From: Magnetococcales bacterium
Lineage (GTDB): Bacteria > Pseudomonadota > Magnetococcia > Magnetococcales > DC0425bin3
Assembly (NCBI GenBank): GCA_015229045.1
Contig: JADGCJ010000018.1
Span: forward strand, 1 to 37,761
DNA length: 37,761 nt
Reading direction: 5' to 3'
The notes beneath the pieces are model-generated. The model was not told where the DNA came from. It saw nothing but the letters and a program-made list of their open reading frames with translations, and did no database searches. Below are positions 15,238 to 24,699 of the stretch, piece by piece. Made by a program: the position numbers and the translations under genes. Numbering within the stretch: the first letter of the stretch is position 1; every line of letters starts with the position of its first letter.

Positions 15238-17556
15238 TCACATGGTTGTACCGATGCTGAAGTCGAACAAGCGGGTCCTGTCGATCCCCTCTTTGACCAC
15301 AGGGAAACCAAACTCAAAGCGCAGCGGCCCGAACGGCGAGACCCAAAAGAGCCCAAAACCCGTCGAGACCCTGGGCGAAGGGGACTCGGTATAGCCGATG
15401 CCTCCGCCAAGGCGCTGTGTCTCTCCCAGCAGTCCCGCATCGAGGAAGGTCATGCCCCGGACCCCCTTGTCGCCCAGGCCAAGGAACGGAAAGATCAGCT
15501 CGGAGTTGATCTGGCCAAAGTAGGTCCCGCCCAGGGCATCGCCAGCGTCGGTACGCGAGCCGATCCCGCCGGGTTTGAACCCGCGCACACTTTGCGGCCC
15601 GCCCAGAAAGAACCTCTCGAAAATGGGCACATCCTTGTCGAGACCCTCGACAAAGCCGCTGCGTCCACGAAGGTGTCCGACCAGATCTCCCTTCCCGATC
15701 AGTGTATGATACAAATTGTTGTCTGTCACCAGTCGAGCGAGACGCACATCACCACCCAGACCGGAAACATCGGTCGTCAGGCGATGGGATCGCCCATCCG
15801 AGGGCAGGAAACGGTCGTTCAAGTTGCTCCAGTACAGGCTGTTGCTCACCATGGATTGCAGATAAGGACTCTGCGCGGCCTGGTCCTTGATGATCAGGGA
15901 GGCAGAATCGGCAACGTCATAGATTTCCACATGCGTCAAACTGTAGGTCACCGTGTCTGTCAAATGGTCGTTCAGAGGAAAGCCAAAGCGCAGATCTCCC
16001 CCCAGGTTCTCCTGTTTGTAGGCAGCCGTCGACAGGTAATTGGTCTTGCGGTTGAAGAGGTCGAAGCCCGCCGACATGTTACGACCCAGGAAGTAGGGCT
16101 CGGTGAAGCCCAGATTAAAGTTTGACGAGTGGGCCGACAGGTCGAAGGAGAGGGCGACTCTCTGGCCTTTGCCGAGAAAGTTGTTCTGGCTGATGCTGGC
16201 CGACCCCATCACCTGATCCACCGTGGAGTAGCCGGCACCGATCGTGAAGGCACCTGTGGCTTTTTCGTCCACTTTGATCTGCACATCGACACGATCTTCG
16301 CCGTCAGCGGCGGGTGGTGTCGTGATTTCGACTCTTTCAAAAAAGTTCAGTCCCTCCAGGCGCTCCTTCGACTTGCGGATGCGGCTGGACGAGAAGCGTT
16401 CCCCTTCGCTCAACCGCATCTCCCGGCGAATCACCTCATCGCGTGTCCTGGTATTGCCAGCAATTTCAATCCGATTCACATAGACCCGACGTCCGGTCTG
16501 GATGGTCAATTTGACATCAACGGTTTTGCTGTCGTCGTGAATGGTCAGATCGGGCCGAACATCGAGCAGGGCGTAGCCAAAGTCCCCGACGCGATTGCTG
16601 AGTTTTTCGATGGAGTTTCTCAACTCCTCCCTGGAGTACCAGTCTCCCGTCTTGAACCCCAGCTCCTTGTAGAGTTCCTGGAGGGGAAGTTCGACAAAAT
16701 CGCCAGTGATTTCAGTGGTCCCAAACTTGAAGCGATCCCCCTCTTGCACCGAATGAGTGACAATGAAAGCGCGCCGGTCAGGGGTCATCTCCGCCACGGA
16801 GGAGTTGACCTGGACCCGGGCATAGCCCTGGTTCAGATAGTGATCCCGCAATTGGGTCTGGTCGAAGAGCAGCTTTTCCCGGTCGTAGGTATCATCCTCC
16901 GTGATCCAGGAGAAGAAACCGGAGGGCTGAATCATCAACTTTTTGGTCAACTGGCTCTTGCCGATTTGTTGGTTGCCAATGATCCGCACCTCCTGGACCT
17001 TGGACTTCTCCCCTTCGGTGATACGATAGACCAGATTGACCTGATTGTTATCCAAAGGTTTGATGAGAAGGTCAATTTTGGCCAGAAAGAGGCCCTTGAC
17101 CCGGTAGGCCTGACGCAACGCCGAGAGATCTTTTTCGGTCTTGGCCCGATTGTAGATGGAACGGGCCTTGATCTGGACCATCTTTTCCAGATCCTCCTGA
17201 GTGAAGGCGTCATGACCTTCAAACTTGATTTCGGCGACCATCGGGTTCTCGTCAACCCGGACAACGAGATCGTTTCTGTCACGATCCAGAACCACATCCT
17301 TGAAGAACCCGGTATCGTAGAGCGCCTTGATGCTGGCCCGGATTTTTTCCGCATCGAAGGGCTGTCCGCGATCAATCTTGAGGTAGCTCTTGACCGTATC
17401 GGCTTCGATGCGCTGGTTGCCCTGGATACGAATACTCTCCACCCCACCCGATTCCCGGGCGAAGAGCGTCTGGGGAGAGAGACCCAGAAGGACCAGGAGC
17501 ATCCACAGACCGATCCTGGCGATCGACAACAGAGGCGAAACAGTCAGCATTTTCAT
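15238..17556 (-). CDS. bamA: Outer membrane protein assembly factor BamA
   Basis: A protein of 772 residues, the normal length, the Omp85 core of the BAM complex that inserts beta-barrels into the outer membrane. A signal peptide ends near LFARESGG. Five POTRA domains follow to ~residue 420 (for example VESIRIQGNQRIEADTV and NRIEIAGNTRTRDEVIRREM). The C-terminal 16-strand barrel carries the conserved VRGF motif in GPQSVRGFKPGGIGSRT. The protein ends FDFSIGTTM, so the last residue is Met where BamA proteins usually end in an aromatic. It lies 11 bases downstream of rseP and upstream of skp, the conserved gene order. Confidence 0.95.
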   Translation of the reverse strand: MKMLTVSPLLSIARIGLWMLLVLLGLSPQTLFARESGGVESIRIQGNQRIEADTVKSYLKIDRGQPFDAEKIRASIKALYDTGFFKDVVLDRDRNDLVVRVDENPMVAEIKFEGHDAFTQEDLEKMVQIKARSIYNRAKTEKDLSALRQAYRVKGLFLAKIDLLIKPLDNNQVNLVYRITEGEKSKVQEVRIIGNQQIGKSQLTKKLMIQPSGFFSWITEDDTYDREKLLFDQTQLRDHYLNQGYARVQVNSSVAEMTPDRRAFIVTHSVQEGDRFKFGTTEITGDFVELPLQELYKELGFKTGDWYSREELRNSIEKLSNRVGDFGYALLDVRPDLTIHDDSKTVDVKLTIQTGRRVYVNRIEIAGNTRTRDEVIRREMRLSEGERFSSSRIRKSKERLEGLNFFERVEITTPPAADGEDRVDVQIKVDEKATGAFTIGAGYSTVDQVMGSASISQNNFLGKGQRVALSFDLSAHSSNFNLGFTEPYFLGRNMSAGFDLFNRKTNYLSTAAYKQENLGGDLRFGFPLNDHLTDTVTYSLTHVEIYDVADSASLIIKDQAAQSPYLQSMVSNSLYWSNLNDRFLPSDGRSHRLTTDVSGLGGDVRLARLVTDNNLYHTLIGKGDLVGHLRGRSGFVEGLDKDVPIFERFFLGGPQSVRGFKPGGIGSRTDAGDALGGTYFGQINSELIFPFLGLGDKGVRGMTFLDAGLLGETQRLGGGIGYTESPSPRVSTGFGLFWVSPFGPLRFEFGFPVVKEGIDRTRLFDFSIGTTM

Positions 17557-17567
17557 GTCATTCTCGA

Positions 17568-18650
17568 TCAGCGCTCCGAGAAGTATCGGGCTATGTCATT
17601 ATAAAATGCCAGGGACATCAAGGACACAATGAAGACGATCCCCACCCTGGTTGCCAGGAGCATGGCCTTTTCGTTCAGTGCCCGGCCAAGCACCCCTTCC
17701 ACAATCAGAAACATGAGGTGTCCTCCATCCAGGATGGGAACCGGCAAAAGGTTGAGTATACCCAGATTGATGGAGATCATGGCCATGAAAAACAGAAGAT
17801 TGGTCGCCCCTTGGCGGGCGGCCTGCCCGGCCAGCTCGGCGATGAGGATGGGACCGCCTATCTCTTTCGGGGAGACCACCCGGGTGATGATTTTCCAGAT
17901 GCCTGTCACCATCATCACCGTCATCTGTCCGGTATGGGTGACACCATGGCCCAGCGCCTGCCAGAACGGATAGCGCACGATCACATCTTCCTTGCCAGGG
18001 AGGATGCCGATCAAGACCTGTTTGACGGGCTCGCCGAACGGATTGGGCACCTCCTGGACGCGGGGCTGAATCGAGACATGGAACGTCTTTTCGCCGCGAG
18101 AGACAGTCAACTCAAGGGGGCCACCCTGACTTTTTTTGATGATTCGGCTCAGGGTTTCCCAGCGTTCGATGGGCACCTCCCCGACGAAGGTGATTCTGTC
18201 GCCGGGCAGCAGACCGGCCTCTTTGGCTGGCATCCCTTCGGAGAGAGAGCCGATCACCGGCAAAATTTCGCCAACCCCGATCATGTTGGCAGCCGCGATG
18301 GCCACGATGGCAAACAAAAAATTGAACACCGGCCCGGCCAGCACGATACAAAAACGCGGCAAAACCGGCTTGGCGCTGAAGGCAAAAGGCTGATCCTCGG
18401 GCGCAATGGGGTCTGCGTCATCCGGCGATTCGCCAAGCATCTTGACATAACCGCCCAGAGGTATCGCCGCGAGTTGATACTCCGTCGCACCTGGAGAGGA
18501 GCGCCACGACCAGATGCGCGGACCAAACCCCAAAGAGAAGACCAGCACCTTGACCCGGAAGAGCCGGGCAACCAGAAAATGCCCCAGTTCATGAACAAAA
18601 ATCAGGGCGCCCAGGACAATAACGGCCCAGAAGAGGGTGCTGCTCAACAT
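17568..18650 (-). CDS. rseP: RIP metalloprotease RseP (site-2 protease family)
   Basis: An inner-membrane zinc protease of 360 residues that cleaves transmembrane segments, typically an anti-sigma factor after envelope stress. The zinc site HELGH is at residues 20-24, and the second metal-site motif NLLPVPILDGGH has its Asp near residue 308. One PDZ domain is visible (~115-215, GLLPGDRITFVGEVPIERWETL), so it is shorter than E. coli RseP, which has two. The ATG at 18650 gives MLSSTLFWAVIVLGALIFVHELGH and overlaps the dxr stop by seven bases; an upstream in-frame start would add 12 residues with no benefit. Confidence 0.93.
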   Translation of the reverse strand: MLSSTLFWAVIVLGALIFVHELGHFLVARLFRVKVLVFSLGFGPRIWSWRSSPGATEYQLAAIPLGGYVKMLGESPDDADPIAPEDQPFAFSAKPVLPRFCIVLAGPVFNFLFAIVAIAAANMIGVGEILPVIGSLSEGMPAKEAGLLPGDRITFVGEVPIERWETLSRIIKKSQGGPLELTVSRGEKTFHVSIQPRVQEVPNPFGEPVKQVLIGILPGKEDVIVRYPFWQALGHGVTHTGQMTVMMVTGIWKIITRVVSPKEIGGPILIAELAGQAARQGATNLLFFMAMISINLGILNLLPVPILDGGHLMFLIVEGVLGRALNEKAMLLATRVGIVFIVSLMSLAFYNDIARYFSER

Positions 18651-19825
18651 GGAGTCACCGCCTTGCTGGAGGCATGACGCACCCACTCCCGCGCTTTGAC
18701 ACGCGCCTCGGCATCCACCTCCATCACCTCCTGGAGGGATCCCAGGGCAAGCCCTCCCAGGGAGCTCATGGTCTGGTCAATGACACGCGCAATATCGAGA
18801 AAGGAGAGTGATCTTTCCAGGAAGGCGGCAACAGCCACCTCATTGGCCGCGTTGAGTACAGTCGGTGCCGCACCCCCCAACCGCAAGGCGTCGTAGGCCA
18901 GGCCGAGGCAGGGAAAGTCCAAACGATCGGGGACCGGATAAAAAAGCAACCGCCCCTGGGCAACCAGATCCAACGAGGGAACAGGAACCGGCACCCGATC
19001 CGGACAAGCCAGAGCCACAGCAATCGGTGTCCGCATGTCAGGAACCCCCATTTGCGCCAGAATCGAACCATCCAGATATTCCACCAGGGAATGTACTATA
19101 CTATCGGGATGAATCACCACCTCTATCCGTTCAACAGGAACATCAAACAGCCAATGCGCCTCGATCACCTCCAATCCCTTGTTCATGAGAGTGGCCGAAT
19201 CGATGGATATTTTTTGTCCCATGCTCCATTTGGGATGGGCCAGGGCCTGCTCGGGCGTGATATGGGCGAGTTGTTCACGTTTCCAACCCAGAAAAGGCCC
19301 CCCGGAGGCCGTCAAGATCAGGCGGCGAATGGCGTTTTTCTGGCTGAAAACCTGAAAGATGGCGCTGTGCTCCGAATCCACCGGGAGCAGACGCACCTTG
19401 TGGCGGGCCACTTCGGCCATGAACAGAGGGCCGGCCATGACCAGACACTCCTTGTTGGCCAGGGCGATATCCTTGCCGGCTCGCACCGCAGCCAGAGTCG
19501 GAGGCAAACCCGCCCCGCCAACGATGGCCGACACCACCAGGGCGACCGATTCCCAGGCAGCAACCTCCATGACCCCCTGCCGACCTGCCAAGACGCGAAC
19601 CGGCTCATCGGCCAGTTCCCGGGTCAACCAGACTGCCGCATCCGCATCCGCCACAGCCACCACCTCGGGGTGAAACTGCCTGGCCTGGGACGCCAGCAAT
19701 CGCGCATTGCCCCCGGCAGCCAATGCCACGATCCGGAATCGGTCCGGATTGGCCGCAACCACCTCCAGGGTGTTGACGCCAATGGACCCCGTAGACCCCA
19801 GAATGGCTATGTTTTTAATTTCCAA
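18644..19825 (-). CDS. dxr: 1-deoxy-D-xylulose 5-phosphate reductoisomerase
   Basis: A protein of 393 residues, normal for Dxr (IspC), the NADPH- and metal-dependent second enzyme of the MEP isoprenoid pathway in the cytoplasm. The NADPH-binding ILGSTGSIGVNTLEVV starts at residue 7, LANKECLVMAG follows, and the metal and substrate region includes LLPVDSEHSAIFQ and LTASGGPFLG. The TTG at 19825 is the likely start: GGAG lies nine bases upstream and it removes a non-family extension. It overlaps the end of cdsA by 11 bases. Its product feeds UppS, encoded in the same cluster. Confidence 0.94.
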   Translation of the reverse strand: MEIKNIAILGSTGSIGVNTLEVVAANPDRFRIVALAAGGNARLLASQARQFHPEVVAVADADAAVWLTRELADEPVRVLAGRQGVMEVAAWESVALVVSAIVGGAGLPPTLAAVRAGKDIALANKECLVMAGPLFMAEVARHKVRLLPVDSEHSAIFQVFSQKNAIRRLILTASGGPFLGWKREQLAHITPEQALAHPKWSMGQKISIDSATLMNKGLEVIEAHWLFDVPVERIEVVIHPDSIVHSLVEYLDGSILAQMGVPDMRTPIAVALACPDRVPVPVPSLDLVAQGRLLFYPVPDRLDFPCLGLAYDALRLGGAAPTVLNAANEVAVAAFLERSLSFLDIARVIDQTMSSLGGLALGSLQEVMEVDAEARVKAREWVRHASSKAVTPC

Positions 19826-20618
19826 GCAGGCTGACTCCAAACAAATACAGGCCCAGTACCGGAGCGGAAAACAGGAGGCTGTCCAGACGATCCAGGAGAC
19901 CACCGTGACCAGGGATCAAGCTTCCGGAGTCCTTGATGCCTGCTTCCCTTTTGACCATCGACTCCACCAGATCCCCCAGTTGTCCGGCCACAGAGAGAAG
20001 CACCCCCAGGGCCATGGCGTGCCAAGATCCCAGCGCGAGGGAAAAGGAGATGGCCGCCACCCAGCCGACCAGGAGACCGGCCCCCAGACCACCGTAAAAG
20101 CCGGCCCACGTTTTGCCAGGACTCAGATGGGGTGCCAGTTTTTTCTTGCCCAACGCCCTGCCAACAAAAAACGCCCCGATATCGGTTCCCCAAACGACCA
20201 ACAATAACACCCCCAGAAACGCAGGACCATCCACCGAAGCATAAATCTGCAGCAGGAGTACCGGGGGCATGGCACAATAGACGAGACCCAGAAAAAGAAA
20301 GCCGGTCCGGTCCAACACTCGGTTCTGCGGTGAAAAACGCAAGGTCGCCGTACCGATGAAAGCGGCCATCCCCCCTGTCAGCAAAGCAGGAATCCAGATG
20401 GCATGACCAGAATATTGCGCCGCAACCAGCAACCATCCCAGACCTACAGACAGAACAAAGTCAGCCGGAACAAGGGGGGGGCGAAACCGATGCCATTCGT
20501 ACAGCAATCCCACCACGAGCAGAGACAAAAAGAGGGCGAGTTGCCACGGCGTTCCGTAAAAAAGCAGGGCCAGGGTCAGTGGCGCAAGAACAAGAGCTGA
20601 GGCAATCCGGACAATCAT
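19815..20618 (-). CDS. cdsA: Phosphatidate cytidylyltransferase CdsA
   Basis: An inner-membrane enzyme of 267 residues that makes CDP-diacylglycerol from phosphatidic acid and CTP, the branch point of phospholipid synthesis. Several hydrophobic helices are evident from the N terminus on. The CDP-DAG synthase signature is complete: SMVKREAGIKDSGSLIPGHG followed by GLLDRLDS. Also typical is GTDIGAFFVGRALGKKKLAPHLSPGKTWAG. It starts 21 bases after uppS and overlaps dxr. Confidence 0.94.
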   Translation of the reverse strand: MIVRIASALVLAPLTLALLFYGTPWQLALFLSLLVVGLLYEWHRFRPPLVPADFVLSVGLGWLLVAAQYSGHAIWIPALLTGGMAAFIGTATLRFSPQNRVLDRTGFLFLGLVYCAMPPVLLLQIYASVDGPAFLGVLLLVVWGTDIGAFFVGRALGKKKLAPHLSPGKTWAGFYGGLGAGLLVGWVAAISFSLALGSWHAMALGVLLSVAGQLGDLVESMVKREAGIKDSGSLIPGHGGLLDRLDSLLFSAPVLGLYLFGVSLLGN

Positions 20619-20639
20619 CCTGGCTGACGGAGAAGAGAG

Positions 20640-21362
20640 TTACTGCGCCGCGCCAAAACGGCGTTCGCGATGGCTGTATTCCATGATCGCCTCGTGCAGG
20701 TGGTCGCGGTTGAAATCCGGCCAATGGATGGACATGAAAACCAACTCCGTATAGGCCACCTGCCAGAGAAGAAAGTTACTGATGCGATGCTCGCCACCCG
20801 TGCGGATCAGCAAATCCGGATCCGGTTGCCCGGCGGTCGTCAAATGTTGATGGATAAACTCTTCGGTAATCTCATTCGGGGAGGTGATCTCGCCGGTCCG
20901 GCTTTTGGCGATCATGGCGCGAACAGCGTCCACAAGCTCCTGGCGACCACCATAATTCAGGGCAATGTTAAAATTCAGCTTGGTGTTATGGCAGGTTTTC
21001 TCCTCCATTTCGCGCACCAGGTCGCGAATGTTGGGCGCCAGCTCCTGGATGCGACCCAGGGCACGAAAACGCACCCCCTCCTTGACCAGTTCGTCCATCT
21101 CCTTGCGCAGGTGCATGGCCAGAAGGTTCATGAGGGCGGAGACCTCTTCGGCGGGCCGGTTCCAGTTTTCCGACGAAAAGGTGTAGAGGGTCAGGGTGGG
21201 GATGTGAAAATCGATGCAGGCCTCGATCGTGCGCCGCACCGCCTTGACCCCTTGTCGATGCCCCTCCAGACGCGGCAAAAAGCGGGACTTGGCCCAACGC
21301 CGATTGCCATCCATGACGATGGCGACGTGTCGGGGCAACTGTTCCTTTTTCAGTTCACTCAT
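20640..21362 (-). CDS. uppS: Isoprenyl transferase (undecaprenyl diphosphate synthase) UppS
   Basis: A cis-prenyltransferase of 240 residues that extends farnesyl diphosphate to the C55 carrier used for peptidoglycan and LPS assembly. The catalytic Asp is in the conserved MDGNRRWAK (Asp18), followed by GHRQGVKAVRRTIEACIDF and LTLYTFSSENWNRP. The C-terminal substrate-binding signature is LLIRTGGEHRISNFLLWQVAYTE. It lies between frr and cdsA as in most proteobacteria. The ribosome site is weak (GAAG). Confidence 0.95.
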   Translation of the reverse strand: MSELKKEQLPRHVAIVMDGNRRWAKSRFLPRLEGHRQGVKAVRRTIEACIDFHIPTLTLYTFSSENWNRPAEEVSALMNLLAMHLRKEMDELVKEGVRFRALGRIQELAPNIRDLVREMEEKTCHNTKLNFNIALNYGGRQELVDAVRAMIAKSRTGEITSPNEITEEFIHQHLTTAGQPDPDLLIRTGGEHRISNFLLWQVAYTELVFMSIHWPDFNRDHLHEAIMEYSHRERRFGAAQ

Positions 21363-21401
21363 GAATCGATCTTCGCGGGGGTTTCGGCAGATTGACAGGA
21401 C

Positions 21402-21959
21402 TCAGAACGCCAGAATATCGGCCTCTTTCTGGGCAACCAATTTTTCAATATCCGTGACCTGATGATCGGTGATCTCCTGGACTGACTTTTCCAACTGGCG
21501 GGCGTCATCCTTGGACAGCTCCTTGCTTTTTTCCCGTTTTTTGACATGATCGATGGCGTCGCGACGTATGTTGCGCACCGCAACCTTCGCCTGCTCTCCG
21601 AATTTATGCACCACCTTCACCAGCTCTTTGCGGCGATCCTCAGTCAACTCCGGCAGGGGAACGCGGATCATGTCGGCGTCCTTGATGGGGTTCAGACCCA
21701 GATTGGCCTCGTGGATGGCCTTTTCGATGGCGGCGGACGTTCCCTTGTCCCAGGGCTGTATGGCAATCATTCTCGGTTCGGGTATGGTCAGGGATGCCAA
21801 CTGATTCAACGGCATCTGCGACCCGTAAACCTCGACGTGAATGTTGTCCAGAAGAGCGGTGGAAGCACGGCCGGTGCGCACCCCGGCCAACTCTTCCCGG
21901 AGGACATCCGCCGCTTTTTTCATGCGTGACTGGGCCTCTTTCAAGTGGGGATCGTTCAT
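21402..21959 (-). CDS. frr: Ribosome recycling factor
   Basis: A protein of 185 residues, standard length, which with EF-G splits the post-termination ribosome. Typical segments are LREELAGVRTGRASTALLDNIHVEVYGS, LNQLASLTIPEPRMIAIQPWD, and IRVPLPELTEDRRKELVKVVHKFGEQAKVAVRNIRRDA. The start overlaps the pyrH stop by four bases (ATGA). Confidence 0.97.
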   Translation of the reverse strand: MNDPHLKEAQSRMKKAADVLREELAGVRTGRASTALLDNIHVEVYGSQMPLNQLASLTIPEPRMIAIQPWDKGTSAAIEKAIHEANLGLNPIKDADMIRVPLPELTEDRRKELVKVVHKFGEQAKVAVRNIRRDAIDHVKKREKSKELSKDDARQLEKSVQEITDHQVTDIEKLVAQKEADILAF

Positions 21960-22681
21960 AGGGCCTCCTCGATCAGGGTTCCGCGTCGTTCACCGTGCAT
22001 GATTGCCGTCAAGACACCCCGCTCCAGAATGGAAAACACCATGATGGGAATGCGGTTGGCTTGGCACAAGGATATGGCTGTCAGGTCCATGACCTGGAGT
22101 TTCTGTCGCAAAACCTGGTCGAAGGTCAGGCGATCGTAGCGTTGGGCGTCGCTGTGAAGCTTCGGGTCGGCGGAGTAGACACCGTCGACCTTGGTCCCCT
22201 TCAGGAGCAGGTCGGCACCGATCTCGACCGCGCGCAGGCTGGCGGCGGTATCGGTCGTAAAGTAGGGATTGCCGGTACCGGCGGCAAAAATGAGGATCCG
22301 CCCTTGCTCCATCTCTTTCAAGGCCGTGCGCAGGATGAAGGGATCGGCAACCTGCGCCATGGGAATCGCCGATTGCACAGAAACGCCCAGGCCAACCGCT
22401 TCAAGAGCATTTTGAATGGCCAGGGAGTTGATGACCGTAGCCAGCATACCCATGTGGTCGCCACGGGTGCGAGCCAACCCCCGGGCATGGCCGGTTCCGC
22501 CGCGATAAATATTCCCCCCGCCCACCACCAGGGCCAACTCCACCCCGGTCGCATGGACAGACCGCAGCTCATGGACCAGACCATCCATGAATTGGTCGTC
22601 GAAAGCACTCCGGGAAGATCCCATCAGGGCCTCCCCGGAGAGTTTGACCAGCACACGTTTGTACCGGCGATTGGCATTCAC
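21956..22681 (-). CDS. pyrH: Uridylate kinase (UMP kinase) PyrH
   Basis: A protein of 241 residues of the bacterial UMP kinase type (amino-acid kinase fold), converting UMP to UDP. It shows the N-terminal phosphate-binding VLVKLSGEALMG, the VVGGGNIYRG glycine-rich loop, and TDTAASLRAVEIGADLLLKGTKVDGVY. The GTG start lies six bases after the tsf stop. The product UDP ultimately feeds the UDP-GlcNAc used by LpxA further down the cluster. Confidence 0.96.
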   Translation of the reverse strand: MNANRRYKRVLVKLSGEALMGSSRSAFDDQFMDGLVHELRSVHATGVELALVVGGGNIYRGGTGHARGLARTRGDHMGMLATVINSLAIQNALEAVGLGVSVQSAIPMAQVADPFILRTALKEMEQGRILIFAAGTGNPYFTTDTAASLRAVEIGADLLLKGTKVDGVYSADPKLHSDAQRYDRLTFDQVLRQKLQVMDLTAISLCQANRIPIMVFSILERGVLTAIMHGERRGTLIEEAL

Positions 22682-22687
22682 GATGAT

Positions 22688-23602
22688 CTACCCCAATTGC
22701 TGAGCAACCTCCTCGGCAAAATTTTTCTGTTCTTTCTCGATCCCATCGCCCAGAACGAAGCGGGCATACCCCGTGATGCGGACCGGCGCTCCCAACTCCT
22801 TGGCGGCACCACTCAACACCTTGGTCACGCTGGTCTCCTGATCCATGATGAAGGGTTGATCCAGAAAACACACCTCGGAATAAAACTTGTTCAAGCGTCC
22901 TTCGACCATTTTGGCGATGATGGCATCCGGTTTGCCGGAGGAGCGGGCCTGTTCGGTCAGGACGCTGCGTTCGCGATCCAGGGCTTCGGCTGGCACCACC
23001 TGGCGATCCAGGTAGGCCGGGGCAGCGGCCGCGACATGCATCGCCATTTTTTTGCCCAGTTCGGCCAGTTCGGCCAGTTTCTGCGTGGCGGATTCGAGGG
23101 CGACGATCACCCCGATCTTGCCCCCCATGTGCTGATAGGGCGCCACCAGACCCGGAGCCGACATCTTCAACATGACGCAGCGGCGAATATTCATGTTTTC
23201 GCCGATGGTGGCGATCTGCTGGGTCAACTCCTCCCCCACCGAATGGTCGGCACCTGGAAAAGGCAGCCCTTTCAGGGCTTCGACATCCTTGGGCGCCTGG
23301 GCAAGAGCAAGCTGGGCCAGCGTCTCGCCAAATTGAATAAACTTTTCATTCATGGAGGCGAAGTCGGTCTCGAGATTGACCTCCAGAAGGATGCCGCTCG
23401 AACCATTCGACGCAACAAAGACCTTCCCTTCGCTGGCGACGCGGCTGGCTTTTTTGGCAGCGGTGGAGAGGCCTTTCTTGCGCAACCAGTCCACGGCGGC
23501 TTCCAGGTTGCCATCCACTTCGGCGAGGGCTTTTTTGCAATCCATCATGCCGGCGCCGGTTTTTTCCCGAAGTTCTTTCACCATTTGGGCAGTGACTGCC
23601 AT
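22688..23602 (-). CDS. tsf: Translation elongation factor Ts
   Basis: A protein of 304 residues that catalyses nucleotide exchange on EF-Tu. The N-terminal UBA-like module has the EF-Ts signature LREKTGAGMMDCKKALAEVDG, and the core carries ILLEVNLETDFASMNEKF and later VLTEQARSSGKPDAIIAKMVEGRLNKFYSEVCFLDQPF. The ATG at 23602 is chosen over an upstream in-frame start because GGGAG lies just upstream and MAVTAQMVKELRE is the family N terminus. It lies 23 bases after rpsB. Confidence 0.97.
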   Translation of the reverse strand: MAVTAQMVKELREKTGAGMMDCKKALAEVDGNLEAAVDWLRKKGLSTAAKKASRVASEGKVFVASNGSSGILLEVNLETDFASMNEKFIQFGETLAQLALAQAPKDVEALKGLPFPGADHSVGEELTQQIATIGENMNIRRCVMLKMSAPGLVAPYQHMGGKIGVIVALESATQKLAELAELGKKMAMHVAAAAPAYLDRQVVPAEALDRERSVLTEQARSSGKPDAIIAKMVEGRLNKFYSEVCFLDQPFIMDQETSVTKVLSGAAKELGAPVRITGYARFVLGDGIEKEQKNFAEEVAQQLG

Positions 23603-23625
23603 CGGTATTCTCCCAGGCTTATCGG

Positions 23626-24414
23626 TCACGATTCGTCGTCAAGGGCGATCATCTCTTCAAGGAGAGGATCGACGGACGGCTGTGCATGTTCAGGCTCTCT
23701 CCTGACCATATCTTCGGGCATGGTCTCCTTGCGGATTTGCAGCCCCTCCAGGATTGAATCGGACATTTTACGCAGGAAGAGGCTCAGCGAACGAATGGCA
23801 TCATCGTTGCCGGGAACCACAAACTGAATCGGATCGGGGTCACAATTGGTGTCCACGAGAGCCACGACCGGAATCCCCAGTTTGTTGGCCTCTTTGACGG
23901 CGATCGACTCCTTGTTGGTATCCACGACGATCAGCACATCCGGCAGATATTCCATCTCCTTGATGCCGCCGAGGGCGCGCTGCATTTTTTCGCGTTCGCG
24001 GTCGAGCTTCTGGACCTCTTTTTTGGTCAAGGCCTCGAACGTGCCGTCATTTTTCATCTTTTCAATATCTTTGAGACGGCGAATGGAGCCCTGAATGGTC
24101 TTCCAGTTGGTCAATGTCCCGCCCAGCCAGCGATGGTTGACAAAATATTGGTGGCACCTGTCCGACTCCTGGGCCACCATGTCGACCACCTGGCGCTTCG
24201 TGCCGACGAAGAGGACGTGTCCTCCCTTGGCGACGGTATCCTGCACAAAGGCGCAGGCGCTGCGCACCAGCTGCACGGTCTGCTGCAGATCGACGATATG
24301 GACCTTGTTGCGGGAGGTGAAGATGAAGGGGGCCATCTTGGGGTTCCAACGCTTGGTCTGATGACCAAAGTGAAACCCGGCTTCCATGAGTTCGCGAATC
24401 GTAATCTTGGTCAC
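23626..24414 (-). CDS. rpsB: 30S ribosomal protein S2
   Basis: A protein of 262 residues. It starts with [29 protein letters not shown], followed by [12 protein letters not shown] and a central coiled-coil region. The later [21 protein letters not shown] segment and the last ~25 acidic residues also fit S2. The GTG at 24414 has GGAG six bases upstream. It is the first gene of the minus-strand cluster and is transcribed away from the Rpn-type nuclease gene. Confidence 0.97.
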   Translation of the reverse strand: MTKITIRELMEAGFHFGHQTKRWNPKMAPFIFTSRNKVHIVDLQQTVQLVRSACAFVQDTVAKGGHVLFVGTKRQVVDMVAQESDRCHQYFVNHRWLGGTLTNWKTIQGSIRRLKDIEKMKNDGTFEALTKKEVQKLDREREKMQRALGGIKEMEYLPDVLIVVDTNKESIAVKEANKLGIPVVALVDTNCDPDPIQFVVPGNDDAIRSLSLFLRKMSDSILEGLQIRKETMPEDMVRREPEHAQPSVDPLLEEMIALDDES

Positions 24415-24523
24415 TCGGTTCTCCGTTCTTTCGGTTCAGGCCGCCGCCGGGACTCTGGTGAGCGATCCAACCCGTTTGGCCGGGCACCGGGATCGCAAGT
24501 CATCCGGCGTGAGGGATGCAAGC

Positions 24524-24541
24524 GTCCAGACCATTCTGGAC
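24524..24541 (-). promoter_or_regulatory. 5'-end hairpin of the rpsB mRNA
   Basis: GTCCAGA and TCTGGAC form a perfect 7-bp stem with a 4-base loop. From the predicted promoter, transcription should begin within a base or two of this hairpin, so the mRNA would start with it. It could stabilise the transcript or take part in S2-mediated control; neither is shown by the sequence. Confidence 0.5.
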
Positions 24542-24547
24542 CCGAGC

Positions 24548-24576
24548 CTTATACCATCAAGCACCTTCCGTTGCAA
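24548..24576 (-). promoter_or_regulatory. Sigma70-type promoter of the rpsB-lpxB cluster
   Basis: Read on the minus strand, TTGCAA (24571-24576) and TATAAG (24548-24553) are separated by exactly 17 bases. The predicted start is about 125 bases upstream of the rpsB GTG, leaving a long leader. This is the only clear promoter upstream of the cluster in this gap. Confidence 0.65.
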
Positions 24577-24699
24577 CGCTCCCTCCCGATGCCATACGGA
24601 AATCCCTGGTGATTGACCACATGCTTGCCAAAGCACACGTCGATCTATACCCTGTCAAAGAGCTCGATTATGTTGGGCGTGGAAACCGGAAACCTCACC

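Noticed and set aside
21995..23827. Plus-strand open frame of 610 residues opposite pyrH, tsf and part of rpsB
   Set aside because: It runs across three well-identified genes and their gaps in the opposite direction, which is expected by chance in this GC range.
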